The notes under the pieces are model-generated. The model made no database searches, was not told the DNA's origin, and worked only from the letters and a program-made list of their open reading frames with translations. DNA of 64,000 nucleotides. It comes from Bacteroidia bacterium (lineage in GTDB: Bacteria > Bacteroidota > Bacteroidia > Cytophagales > Flammeovirgaceae). The stretch is from contig JAUIAB010000001.1 of assembly GCA_030425505.1 (NCBI GenBank), forward strand, positions 62,001 to 126,000, written 5' to 3'. Below are positions 34,920 to 41,869 of this stretch, in pieces (the stretch's first letter is position 1; the number at the start of each line of letters is the position of its first letter). The position numbers were made by a program, and so were the translations under genes.

Positions 34920-35270
34920 ATGGAAGAAAATTTGAACTCGCTCTTTCAGCAGTTTTTTAAAGAAATGATAAAGAAGGGCTTAGATAATATTCCACCTGGT
35001 TCGGCTAAAGGTAAAAAAAGCTCCTCCATGGAAGATGTATATAAAATGTTTGAAGATTTTGTAGAGCGCGCAAAAGCAGCAGGTACTACTTTTTTTGAAG
35101 ACGATTCAAAAGAGGAATCTAGTAAGAAAGAAGAAAGCATTGATTATTTAAAAGAAATCGCTGAGTTAAAAGAGCAAGTAGAAGCTCTTAAAAATCAGCT
35201 GAAAGATAAAGAAGAAATTATCAAGCTTTTAAAAGAGAAGTCTGCCAAACAAAAAAAGCAAAAACAGTAA
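34920..35270 (+). CDS. Hypothetical coiled-coil protein
   Basis: A 116-residue cytoplasmic protein of no recognised family. The N-terminal ~60 residues are predicted helical (NSLFQQFFKEMIKKGLDNIP, then MEDVYKMFEDFVERAKAAG). After a charged linker (DDSKEESSKKEE), the C-terminus is a leucine-rich coiled coil (IAELKEQVEALKNQLKDKEE) and a Lys/Gln tail. It converges on tadA with a 3-bp gap. A small oligomeric adaptor is the best description. Confidence 0.7.
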   Translation: MEENLNSLFQQFFKEMIKKGLDNIPPGSAKGKKSSSMEDVYKMFEDFVERAKAAGTTFFEDDSKEESSKKEESIDYLKEIAELKEQVEALKNQLKDKEEIIKLLKEKSAKQKKQKQ

Positions 35271-35273
35271 AAG

Positions 35274-35723
35274 CTACGAGCGCATTCTCAAAGTTTTAAA
35301 AAAGCTCTTTAATAGAATGGAAGATTCTCGTTGTAAGTATCCTTCCTCTATGATAGTTTTTGGATGTATGACGTTTAACTTCAGGCATCCTCTTTTTTTA
35401 TCATTCACACTAAAAATAAGTCTTCCTAGCTGAGACCAATATAATGCTCCCCCACACATGCAACAAGGCTCTAATGTTACATACATTGTACACTTATCCA
35501 AATACTTAGATCCCAAATGCCTGCAAGCTGCTGTAATAGCAATTATTTCTGCATGAGCTGTTGGATCCTTTAGTCTCTCTGTTTGATTGTATCCTTTTCC
35601 TATTACTTTATTATCACATACCACCACTGCACCTACAGGAACTTCTCCTTCTGCATAGGCTATCCTTGCTTGATCTAACGCAAGTTTCATAAAATAGTAG
35701 CTCGAGTAAATGGTCTTTTCCAT
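35274..35723 (-). CDS. tadA: tRNA adenosine(34) deaminase / nucleoside deaminase
   Basis: A 149-residue zinc-dependent deaminase. Zinc ligands are His57 (in HAEIIA, with catalytic Glu59) and Cys87 and Cys90 in PCCMC. GEVPVGAVVV near the N-terminus and YNQTERLKDPTAHAE are the usual substrate-loop features of TadA, which converts A34 of tRNA-Arg(ACG) to inosine. A guanine or other nucleoside deaminase of the same family cannot be excluded, but the N- and C-terminal layout fits TadA. Confidence 0.9.
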   Translation of the reverse strand: MEKTIYSSYYFMKLALDQARIAYAEGEVPVGAVVVCDNKVIGKGYNQTERLKDPTAHAEIIAITAACRHLGSKYLDKCTMYVTLEPCCMCGGALYWSQLGRLIFSVNDKKRGCLKLNVIHPKTIIEEGYLQRESSILLKSFFKTLRMRS

Positions 35724-35917
35724 TAGATAAAAATGTATTTCAAAAATGAGGCTTTGAGAGCTAAAACAAAAGTCCAGCCTTTGCGTAACAGATAAAACAC
35801 GCTCATTTTTCGATAAAACACCTATTTCTTTAGATGAACAAGTTCATAAAAAAAAGACATACATAGACCTTTGAAGAAGAAACAAACAAGAAATTTTTAA
35901 CTAAAAATAAAAAGGTC

Positions 35918-36511
35918 ATGAAAAGTCAAGCATTAAAAGATCAAGAATTAGTAAAAGCATTTATTAAAGGTGATGAAAAAGCATTTTCTACTCTTTATGA
36001 TTTGCACAATGAAAGAATAAAAAATCATCTGACAAGTATTTTAAAAGACAGAAGTTTAGCAGAAGATTTTATGCAAGATGCTTTTGTAAAAGCAGTAAAA
36101 AAGATAAAGTCTGGAAACTACAACGAAGAAGGAAAGTTCTTGCCTTGGATAATGAGAATTGCTCACAACCTGGCAATAGATTATTTCCGAAAAAAGAAAA
36201 GACAACCTGAAGAAAAAATTGATGATGAAAATAACGGACTACAAAATAAAATAAGCTATAGTGAAAACCCATTAGATTTTGAGTTTGGCAATAAAGAAGT
36301 AAGAAAGATATTAAAAAAGGGTATCAAGCAACTCCCTGATTCACAAAAAAAAGTACTAATAATGAGACACTACTTGAAAATGAGTTTTCAGGAAATCTCC
36401 GAAAGAACTGGGGTAAGTATAAATACTGCTTTGGGAAGAATGAGATATGCTGTAATCAACCTAAAAAAACAATTAGAGCAATCTGGGGAACTTGCGCTTC
36501 TTGCATACTAA
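35918..36511 (+). CDS. ECF-type sigma-70 family RNA polymerase sigma factor
   Basis: A 197-residue sigma factor with only regions 2 and 4. Region 2 spans about 20-95 (FSTLYDLHNERIKNHL, DFMQDAFVKAVKKI, FLPWIMRIAHNLAIDYFRKK). Region 4, about 135-190, includes LPDSQKKVLIMRHYLKMSFQ and the recognition helix in GVSINTALGRMRYAV. The two are joined by an acidic linker. No anti-sigma factor gene follows. Instead there is a terminator, so activity is probably controlled by expression or by an unlinked factor. A long 5' region of about 190 bp precedes it. Confidence 0.92.
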   Translation: MKSQALKDQELVKAFIKGDEKAFSTLYDLHNERIKNHLTSILKDRSLAEDFMQDAFVKAVKKIKSGNYNEEGKFLPWIMRIAHNLAIDYFRKKKRQPEEKIDDENNGLQNKISYSENPLDFEFGNKEVRKILKKGIKQLPDSQKKVLIMRHYLKMSFQEISERTGVSINTALGRMRYAVINLKKQLEQSGELALLAY

Positions 36512-36581
36512 GTCACAGATATAAAGTGTATGCAAAAAAAGTTAAAAAAACTGGATATTCTTCTACTAAGATTCTTCTGGC

Positions 36582-36637
36582 AAGCCAAGTCTACCTTCTT
36601 TAGAATTTATTTTAGAACTTGGCTTTCGCTTTTTTTA
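36582..36637 (+). terminator. Terminator after the sigma factor gene
   Basis: A 9-bp stem AAGCCAAGT/ACTTGGCTT (36582-36590 with 36617-36625) is followed by a run of seven T ending at 36636. Confidence 0.6.
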
Positions 36638-36698
36638 TTAAGACCACTAACCATGTCAATATGGCATGATAAATAGTCTTGAGAATAGACAAAGTTTA

Positions 36699-37589
36699 TT
36701 AATCTTCTTCCTTTTTCTTTTTCCAATACCTTATTAAACCCTCAACACTCATCCAAGCAGGGTTTGCAGATTGATATTTGGGCATGTTTTCTTTGGGAAC
36801 TCCCCTTTTCTCAAGATCTCTCATAGCAAACTCCTCAAAGCTTTCTACTATTTTTTCTTTTTCTTCGCCTTCCTGCCACTTTATCTTAACCCATTGAGCA
36901 TATGTACTGATATTTCTTTCTAGTTCATCGAGGTGATTATTTGTGTCTTCTACTATACCGAAATGAGTAAGATACATTTGCCGTGGTCTCAAAGATCTAA
37001 TTAGAGCAATGGACAATAGCCAGCTATCTACATCTATATCTGGTGGTGGGCAAGGCGCAACTACAGGACCGTTATCTACTCTAACTCCTGCAACATCTCC
37101 TGTAAAAAGCATGTCTTCTATAAGCCATGCTATATGGTGGCTTGCATGTCCTGGAGTATAAAATGCTCTTATTTTGACATCTCCAAATAGTAAATCTTCC
37201 TGGTCGTCTACCACTTTGATTTTATCCGAATCAATTGGGTTTATTGTTGACCATAAGCGATCCATATCGTCTTTATATATTCTTTTTGCAGAGGCAATAA
37301 GTTTTGAAGGCTCATTAAGGTGAGGTGCCCCAGATGGATGCATATATATATTAGCTCCTTTTTTTGCTAAAGCCCATGCGGCTCCAGCATGATCTAAATG
37401 AATATGTGTTAACAAAACATGTTTTATATCTTCAAGTTGATATCCTGCTTCGTTTATTTTTTGCTTTAAGGTATCGTAGGTGGAATAAGGTCCTGTCTCA
37501 ATTAAAATAGGACCTTCTTTAGTTTCTACCAGAAAAGATGCAATAGACTTACTAATCCCTAAGAAATTTAAATCTAATATTTTTATCAT
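36699..37589 (-). CDS. MBL-fold metallo-hydrolase
   Basis: A 296-residue metallo-beta-lactamase-fold hydrolase. The metal-binding HxHxDH motif is present as THIHLDHAG (about 61-69). Further ligands are the His in TPGHASHHIAW, the Asp in LFTGDVAGV and the His in YLTHFG. The layout resembles glyoxalase II-like and lactonase-like members, so thioester or lactone hydrolysis is likely, though the substrate is unknown. It starts 44 bp after the VKOR-like gene on the same strand. The C-terminus is Lys/Glu-rich. Confidence 0.88.
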   Translation of the reverse strand: MIKILDLNFLGISKSIASFLVETKEGPILIETGPYSTYDTLKQKINEAGYQLEDIKHVLLTHIHLDHAGAAWALAKKGANIYMHPSGAPHLNEPSKLIASAKRIYKDDMDRLWSTINPIDSDKIKVVDDQEDLLFGDVKIRAFYTPGHASHHIAWLIEDMLFTGDVAGVRVDNGPVVAPCPPPDIDVDSWLLSIALIRSLRPRQMYLTHFGIVEDTNNHLDELERNISTYAQWVKIKWQEGEEKEKIVESFEEFAMRDLEKRGVPKENMPKYQSANPAWMSVEGLIRYWKKKKEED

Positions 37590-37633
37590 TTTTTTCGTTC
37601 GCTTTCAATACGTTATCTGATGGAACATAGATT

Positions 37634-38647
37634 TTATTGAGAGTATTGCGTTTTATATAAATCAACTAAGTTTTTAAAGGTCTTTTTATCACCGTTAATA
37701 TAAATATCAGGTAATCTGTCTACTTTTACTTCCTGACACCATTTGTTTTGAGCGTTAAGCACTTGCTTAGCCTCTTTTTCTGAGATTATACAATTTACAA
37801 TTTTAAAATGACTTTGTAGCTTTTTCAAAGTATTGATTTTATTAGAAAACCAATTATCCAAAGCATTAATTACAAGTTTAGGCTCACATAAGTTAAGTAG
37901 AATAAAGTATCTGGAAACAGGGTCATCACCTGGAAACCGCACTATAATATTAAACTGAGTAGAAGTAATCGTCATTGACCTAACCACTTTAAAAACTTTT
38001 GCACATTCTTCACAAAAAGGAGTAATAATTAATATTTTATTATCAGAGGTTGAGTAGTTACCCAAATGTATATCTCCGGGTAAAAAATCATCATTGGTTT
38101 TGAAAAGTTGTATGTTTTTAGATGCAATAACCTCAGTGATTTTTTGCTTGCTAGTAAAGTCTTCTTTTCTTTTTTGACGACCTAAAACAAAACTTGCGAT
38201 AAAGAGAAAGACTCCTACAAGTGCAGAGAGAAATAATGGATTTAATGAAGTTTGCTCCTTAATAAAAATCCATTCAAAAAAGATATCTATAAAAATAATT
38301 AAGTGTAAAAGTATACAAACCCAGCAAAACTGATTCTTCCTTATTAGATATAAGATAAATGGTATGCTTAATGAAATAGCTAAGTAGGATAAATAGTTTA
38401 ACAGAAAATGATTAGGGCCAATAAATATTAATAATAAGCGAGATAAGAAAAAAGCAGTGCTACTTATTAACAGATGTTTAGTGCTTATAGTAACTCTAAA
38501 GTTTCTCCAAAACAGCCTTACGTTATTACTTCTGCACGAAAGGCAATAGGACTTTACTATTGAACTCTCTTTAAAAAACAAGACCCCTAAAAAACTTAAA
38601 AGGGAAATACTTAAACCCAAGATGCTAAATGTGTACTTTAAAAGCAT
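37634..38647 (-). CDS. VKOR-like membrane protein with C-terminal thioredoxin-like domain
   Basis: A 337-residue protein with four to five membrane helices in residues 1-155. The Cys pair QFCWVC (Cys108 and Cys111) sits at a helix start, as in the active site of vitamin K epoxide reductases. An additional pair, YCLSC (Cys35, Cys38), is near the first helix. The C-terminal part (about 165-337) has a thioredoxin-like CxxC in TPFCEECAKVF (Cys212, Cys215). Such fusions make disulfides outside the cytoplasm, and in Bacteroidota they often accompany peptide (bacteriocin-like) exporters. No precursor peptide or exporter is visible here, so the client is unknown. Confidence 0.75.
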   Translation of the reverse strand: MLLKYTFSILGLSISLLSFLGVLFFKESSIVKSYCLSCRSNNVRLFWRNFRVTISTKHLLISSTAFFLSRLLLIFIGPNHFLLNYLSYLAISLSIPFILYLIRKNQFCWVCILLHLIIFIDIFFEWIFIKEQTSLNPLFLSALVGVFLFIASFVLGRQKRKEDFTSKQKITEVIASKNIQLFKTNDDFLPGDIHLGNYSTSDNKILIITPFCEECAKVFKVVRSMTITSTQFNIIVRFPGDDPVSRYFILLNLCEPKLVINALDNWFSNKINTLKKLQSHFKIVNCIISEKEAKQVLNAQNKWCQEVKVDRLPDIYINGDKKTFKNLVDLYKTQYSQ

Positions 38648-38793
38648 TCTTTAGAGTGAAAATTTTTGTGCATGAGTTACAAAATAGCGAGTGGCTAATT
38701 TATGAAAGTGTTTTAATTATTTGCCTAGTAAAGCTTAGAAAGTGTATGTTTGTATTTGATTTATCTAACTTTAGTTTTAGGTAGTTATAACTC

Positions 38794-39615
38794 ATGGATT
38801 TAAGTAATCTTTGGATAGCTTTTTTGTTAACCCTCTTTGCTGGTTTATCAACCGGCATTGGTAGTTTTCTGGCTTTTTTTACGAAAAAGACAAATACAAA
38901 GCTTCTTTCCGTAGCATTAGGTTTTTCCGCAGGGGTGATGATTTATATTTCTTTTGTTGAGCTATTGGATATCGCTAGTGAATCTCTTTCCAGTTTTTAT
39001 GGAGAAAAAAAAGGTAAATGGCTAACAGCTGCTTCATTTTTTTCTGGCATTTTTATTATCGGGATTATTGACCGCTTTATTCCTTCTTTTGAGAACCCTC
39101 ATGAAGTGCATAAGATTGAAGCGTTGGGTTCTACGGAAGAAAAGAAGGTTTTTAAAAGGCAATCTTCTTTGTATAGAACTGGGATGTTTACTGCACTTGC
39201 TATTGCTATCCACAATTTCCCTGAGGGTTTGGCTACTTTTGTAAGTGCATTAAAAGACCCACAATTAGGTTTTGCTATTGCTTTTGCTATTGCTATCCAT
39301 AATATTCCTGAAGGTATAGCAGTTTCTTTTCCTATTTTTTATGCTACAGAAAATAGGAAGAAAGCATTTTTTTATTCTTTCCTTTCTGGTTTAGCTGAAC
39401 CTGTGGGTGCTATCGTAGGGTTTTGGCTTTTTTCTTCTTTTATTGACGATGCTACTTTTGGCTTTATTATGGGATCTATTGCAGGAATAATGGTTTTTAT
39501 TTCTTTGGATGAGCTTTTGCCTGCAGCTGAAGAATACGGAGAGCACCATTTATCTATCTATGGTTTGATAGCAGGGATGGCAGTCATGGCTCTAAGTTTG
39601 CTTCTTTTTCTGTAG
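38794..39615 (+). CDS. zupT: ZIP-family zinc transporter ZupT
   Basis: A 273-residue, eight-helix importer of Zn2+ and other divalent metals in the cytoplasmic membrane. The paired metal-binding helices carry IHNFPEGLATFVSALKD and IHNIPEGIAVSFP, the ZupT signatures, and a third conserved region is SGLAEPVGAIVGF. The loop between helices 3 and 4 is long and charged. The gene is preceded by about 145 bp of intergenic DNA and converges, with a 3-bp gap, on the coiled-coil protein gene. Confidence 0.95.
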   Translation: MDLSNLWIAFLLTLFAGLSTGIGSFLAFFTKKTNTKLLSVALGFSAGVMIYISFVELLDIASESLSSFYGEKKGKWLTAASFFSGIFIIGIIDRFIPSFENPHEVHKIEALGSTEEKKVFKRQSSLYRTGMFTALAIAIHNFPEGLATFVSALKDPQLGFAIAFAIAIHNIPEGIAVSFPIFYATENRKKAFFYSFLSGLAEPVGAIVGFWLFSSFIDDATFGFIMGSIAGIMVFISLDELLPAAEEYGEHHLSIYGLIAGMAVMALSLLLFL

Positions 39616-39618
39616 TAA

Positions 39619-40803
39619 TTATTTTGATAAATCAACTAATAGTGATACGCTTGAACTTAGATTATCTACTTTCTGAGTAAAGTAGTTATTAGCTTTTCCT
39701 AGCATAAGTCCTAAGCCCACCCCAACTCCCACTCTACCATATTTGTATCCAACCTGAAATGCTACGGAATTAAGTTGTGTTTTTAGTGCGTTAGCATATG
39801 TTGCTGATAAGTAAAGTTTTCTGTGTTGAAATCCTATCCCGATATCTACTGAGGGATGTATGGAAAATTTTTCATCTGGATTTAGTATCCAGGTTCCACC
39901 ACCAACAAGACCATATAAATAATCTATTTCTGATATTTTAAGGGGAACACCTACGAGCAACGACCCTTTACCAATGCTCATTCGTTTTGTATTGTCACTT
40001 GTTAAGGTTGGTCCTTCAAGTTTACCATATTGAATGTTCGACATTAACGTTATACCATATTTTGGCTTTTTTATTCCTATTTCAGCTTCTAGGTTGCTAA
40101 TTGTATGTTGAAGTTTTTGCTCTTTATGTGTTAATTCTTTTTCGAGGGAGCTTTTTTCTTTATGAACTTCATTTAACTGTAAGCTTAGACTCTCAAGGCT
40201 ATCTTGTAGTGATTGGATATTGAACTTTAAGGCTTCATACTCAGCAATATTTATTTTCACTAAATTTTGCTCCGATTTATTATTTATTTCTTTACTTACC
40301 TTGTTAAAATTTTTCTTTTCAGATGCTAATACTACAGTCTGTTTATCTATATTACTTTTTCCTTCATCTGCTACTAAGTGTGTATGAATGGGATACTCGC
40401 TTCTATACCAATGTTTATTATGGTGGTGTAAATTAGAGGCAATCTGATGAAACTTTCCTTGAGGTGTCCACCTGGGATCTTTAAGGTCTACTGCAGCTAG
40501 CTGTAATGTATCTTTACCTTTAATCTGTATTAGCCTCAGAAAGCCTTTTCTAGGCAAGGTCTTAAACTTTTTCACCCTGTTTATTTTATACTCTAGTATT
40601 GTAGAGTTATTGATTTCAAGATAGGATTTGCCAATTTTATCTTTGCTGTATGCCAGTAATGCTATATGATCGTGCTTAGTTTTGCTCATTAGCACTACTA
40701 CTTGTGAGTTGTGGCTTTTTGGATGGTATTTTCTTATGCTTTCCTGAGCTATGCAATAAGACACCAGTGATAATAAAAAAAGTATAGTAATTAGACGTTT
40801 CAT
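39619..40803 (-). CDS. Hypothetical exported protein with coiled coil and barrel-like C-terminus
   Basis: Not a family I recognise. From the ATG at 40803 it has a signal peptide (RLITILFLLSLVSYCIAQ) and a beta-type N-terminal domain. A coiled coil covers roughly residues 180-255 (IQSLQDSLESLSLQLNEVHK and beyond), and the C-terminal ~140 residues alternate aromatic and glycine strands (YGRVGVGVGLGLML), ending in ...SSVSLLVDLSK, like an outer-membrane barrel. A longer start at 40839 would overlap a palindromic site and is unlikely. The palindrome TTAGAAATTTTTAA at 40839-40852 matches the one before the adjacent regulator gene, suggesting direct control. Confidence 0.7.
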   Translation of the reverse strand: MKRLITILFLLSLVSYCIAQESIRKYHPKSHNSQVVVLMSKTKHDHIALLAYSKDKIGKSYLEINNSTILEYKINRVKKFKTLPRKGFLRLIQIKGKDTLQLAAVDLKDPRWTPQGKFHQIASNLHHHNKHWYRSEYPIHTHLVADEGKSNIDKQTVVLASEKKNFNKVSKEINNKSEQNLVKINIAEYEALKFNIQSLQDSLESLSLQLNEVHKEKSSLEKELTHKEQKLQHTISNLEAEIGIKKPKYGITLMSNIQYGKLEGPTLTSDNTKRMSIGKGSLLVGVPLKISEIDYLYGLVGGGTWILNPDEKFSIHPSVDIGIGFQHRKLYLSATYANALKTQLNSVAFQVGYKYGRVGVGVGLGLMLGKANNYFTQKVDNLSSSVSLLVDLSK

Positions 40804-40838
40804 TGTATCTGAGTTTCTCTCCTTTTTCAGATACGTCA

Positions 40839-40852
40839 TTAGAAATTTTTAA
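40839..40852. promoter_or_regulatory. Candidate operator (second copy)
   Basis: TTAGAAATTTTTAA, one mismatch from the perfect 14-bp palindrome in front of the regulator gene, lies 36 bp before the start of the exported-protein gene. Confidence 0.5.
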
Positions 40853-40900
40853 GAGAAGTTTTAGCTTGTTTTCTTTTTGCTTATTTTACATATGTATGTT

Positions 40901-41350
40901 TTACCTATCTTTTTTTAATAATTCTATGAGCTCTTCTTTTGATACTATTATCCTTTCTAGTGCTTTTATTTGATCTTTTTTTGAAGCAATTATATCATCT
41001 TTAGCTGAAAGCTTTTCTAGGCAGTCTGATTGGTTAGAGCTTTGTATGCTATACTCTTCCTGGCTTTCGGAAGCTTTGTTAAAAATAATTAATTTATCTT
41101 CTGTATTTGAAATAGAACCGTCAATTATTTTGTCATAGTATGATGATAAATCAATTATTAGTAGTTGCTCAAGTGTTAGTTTAAAATACCGAGCAATTTC
41201 AAGTAGTTTGTAAGGTTCAGGAGCACTTCCTTTTTCGTACGATTGTATGTTTCCTCTATTCATTTCAAAGATTTCTCCAAAAGCTGCTTGAGAGAGCTTA
41301 AATTTTTTTCTTAGATATCTTAAATTTTTAGATAGGTTTTTTTGGATCAT
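40901..41350 (-). CDS. XRE-family transcriptional regulator with coiled-coil tail
   Basis: 149 residues. The N-terminal 65 form a Cro/C1-type helix-turn-helix (FKLSQAAFGEIFEMNRGNIQ, then SYEKGSAPEPYKLLEIAR). The C-terminal ~45 residues are a charged coiled coil (KDQIKALERIIVSKEELIEL) that probably mediates oligomerisation. A perfect palindrome 18 bp before its start and a near copy before the next gene downstream argue that it controls itself and the exported protein at 39619-40803. Which signal it senses is unknown. Confidence 0.88.
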   Translation of the reverse strand: MIQKNLSKNLRYLRKKFKLSQAAFGEIFEMNRGNIQSYEKGSAPEPYKLLEIARYFKLTLEQLLIIDLSSYYDKIIDGSISNTEDKLIIFNKASESQEEYSIQSSNQSDCLEKLSAKDDIIASKKDQIKALERIIVSKEELIELLKKDR

Positions 41351-41367
41351 CTTTTGGAATATTAATC

Positions 41368-41381
41368 TTAGAAATTTCTAA
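41368..41381. promoter_or_regulatory. Candidate operator in front of the XRE regulator
   Basis: TTAGAAATTTCTAA is a perfect 14-bp palindrome 18 bp upstream of the regulator start codon. A one-mismatch copy is at 40839-40852. Confidence 0.55.
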
Positions 41382-41477
41382 AAAGAAAGTGAAAGTAATA
41401 CTACTATTTTATTAATTACTTAATTGTCATGTTAAGTTATTAATTTATTTGTACTAAATGCTCTCATTGATTAGGTA

Positions 41478-41861
41478 CTACCAAGTATTCTTATTATCAA
41501 TACTTATTTTTTTATGAGCAAGTAATGTGTTGATTATAAGATTGCCAATTACTAATGATATGCCAGCTATTAGACCTCCAAGTACGCTTGTTATTAAAAC
41601 TAGTAATAATGGGTTGGGAAGAGTTAGTAGTTGCGCAATTTTACTTGTCAATTTTCCTTCAGAGTAAATATATATATACAATGAGTAACTTCCCCAAAGT
41701 AACAACCCTCCTACAAAGCCTATTAAAAAATTCTTAAGTTGTTTACTTGAAGAAAATAAGCCCGCAGTAAAGCTGGCTACAAATAGAAACCACCATGGCA
41801 ATATATAGCTTAGTATTAAGCTTAGTGCGATTAGTATAAAAAATGTGGTTATTGGTTTCAT
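41478..41861 (-). CDS. Hypothetical small membrane protein
   Basis: A 127-residue, four-helix hydrophobic protein (FFILIALSLILSYILP, WFLFVASFTAGLFS, FLIGFVGGLLLWGSYSLYIY, and PLLLVLITSVLGGLIAGISL in the second half) of no recognised family. It starts 8 bp after the penicillin acylase stop and so is probably co-transcribed with it. Glycine zipper-like GGLL and GGLI stretches suggest tight helix packing. Function unknown. Confidence 0.7.
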   Translation of the reverse strand: MKPITTFFILIALSLILSYILPWWFLFVASFTAGLFSSSKQLKNFLIGFVGGLLLWGSYSLYIYIYSEGKLTSKIAQLLTLPNPLLLVLITSVLGGLIAGISLVIGNLIINTLLAHKKISIDNKNTW

Positions 41862-41869
41862 TTTAGCTT

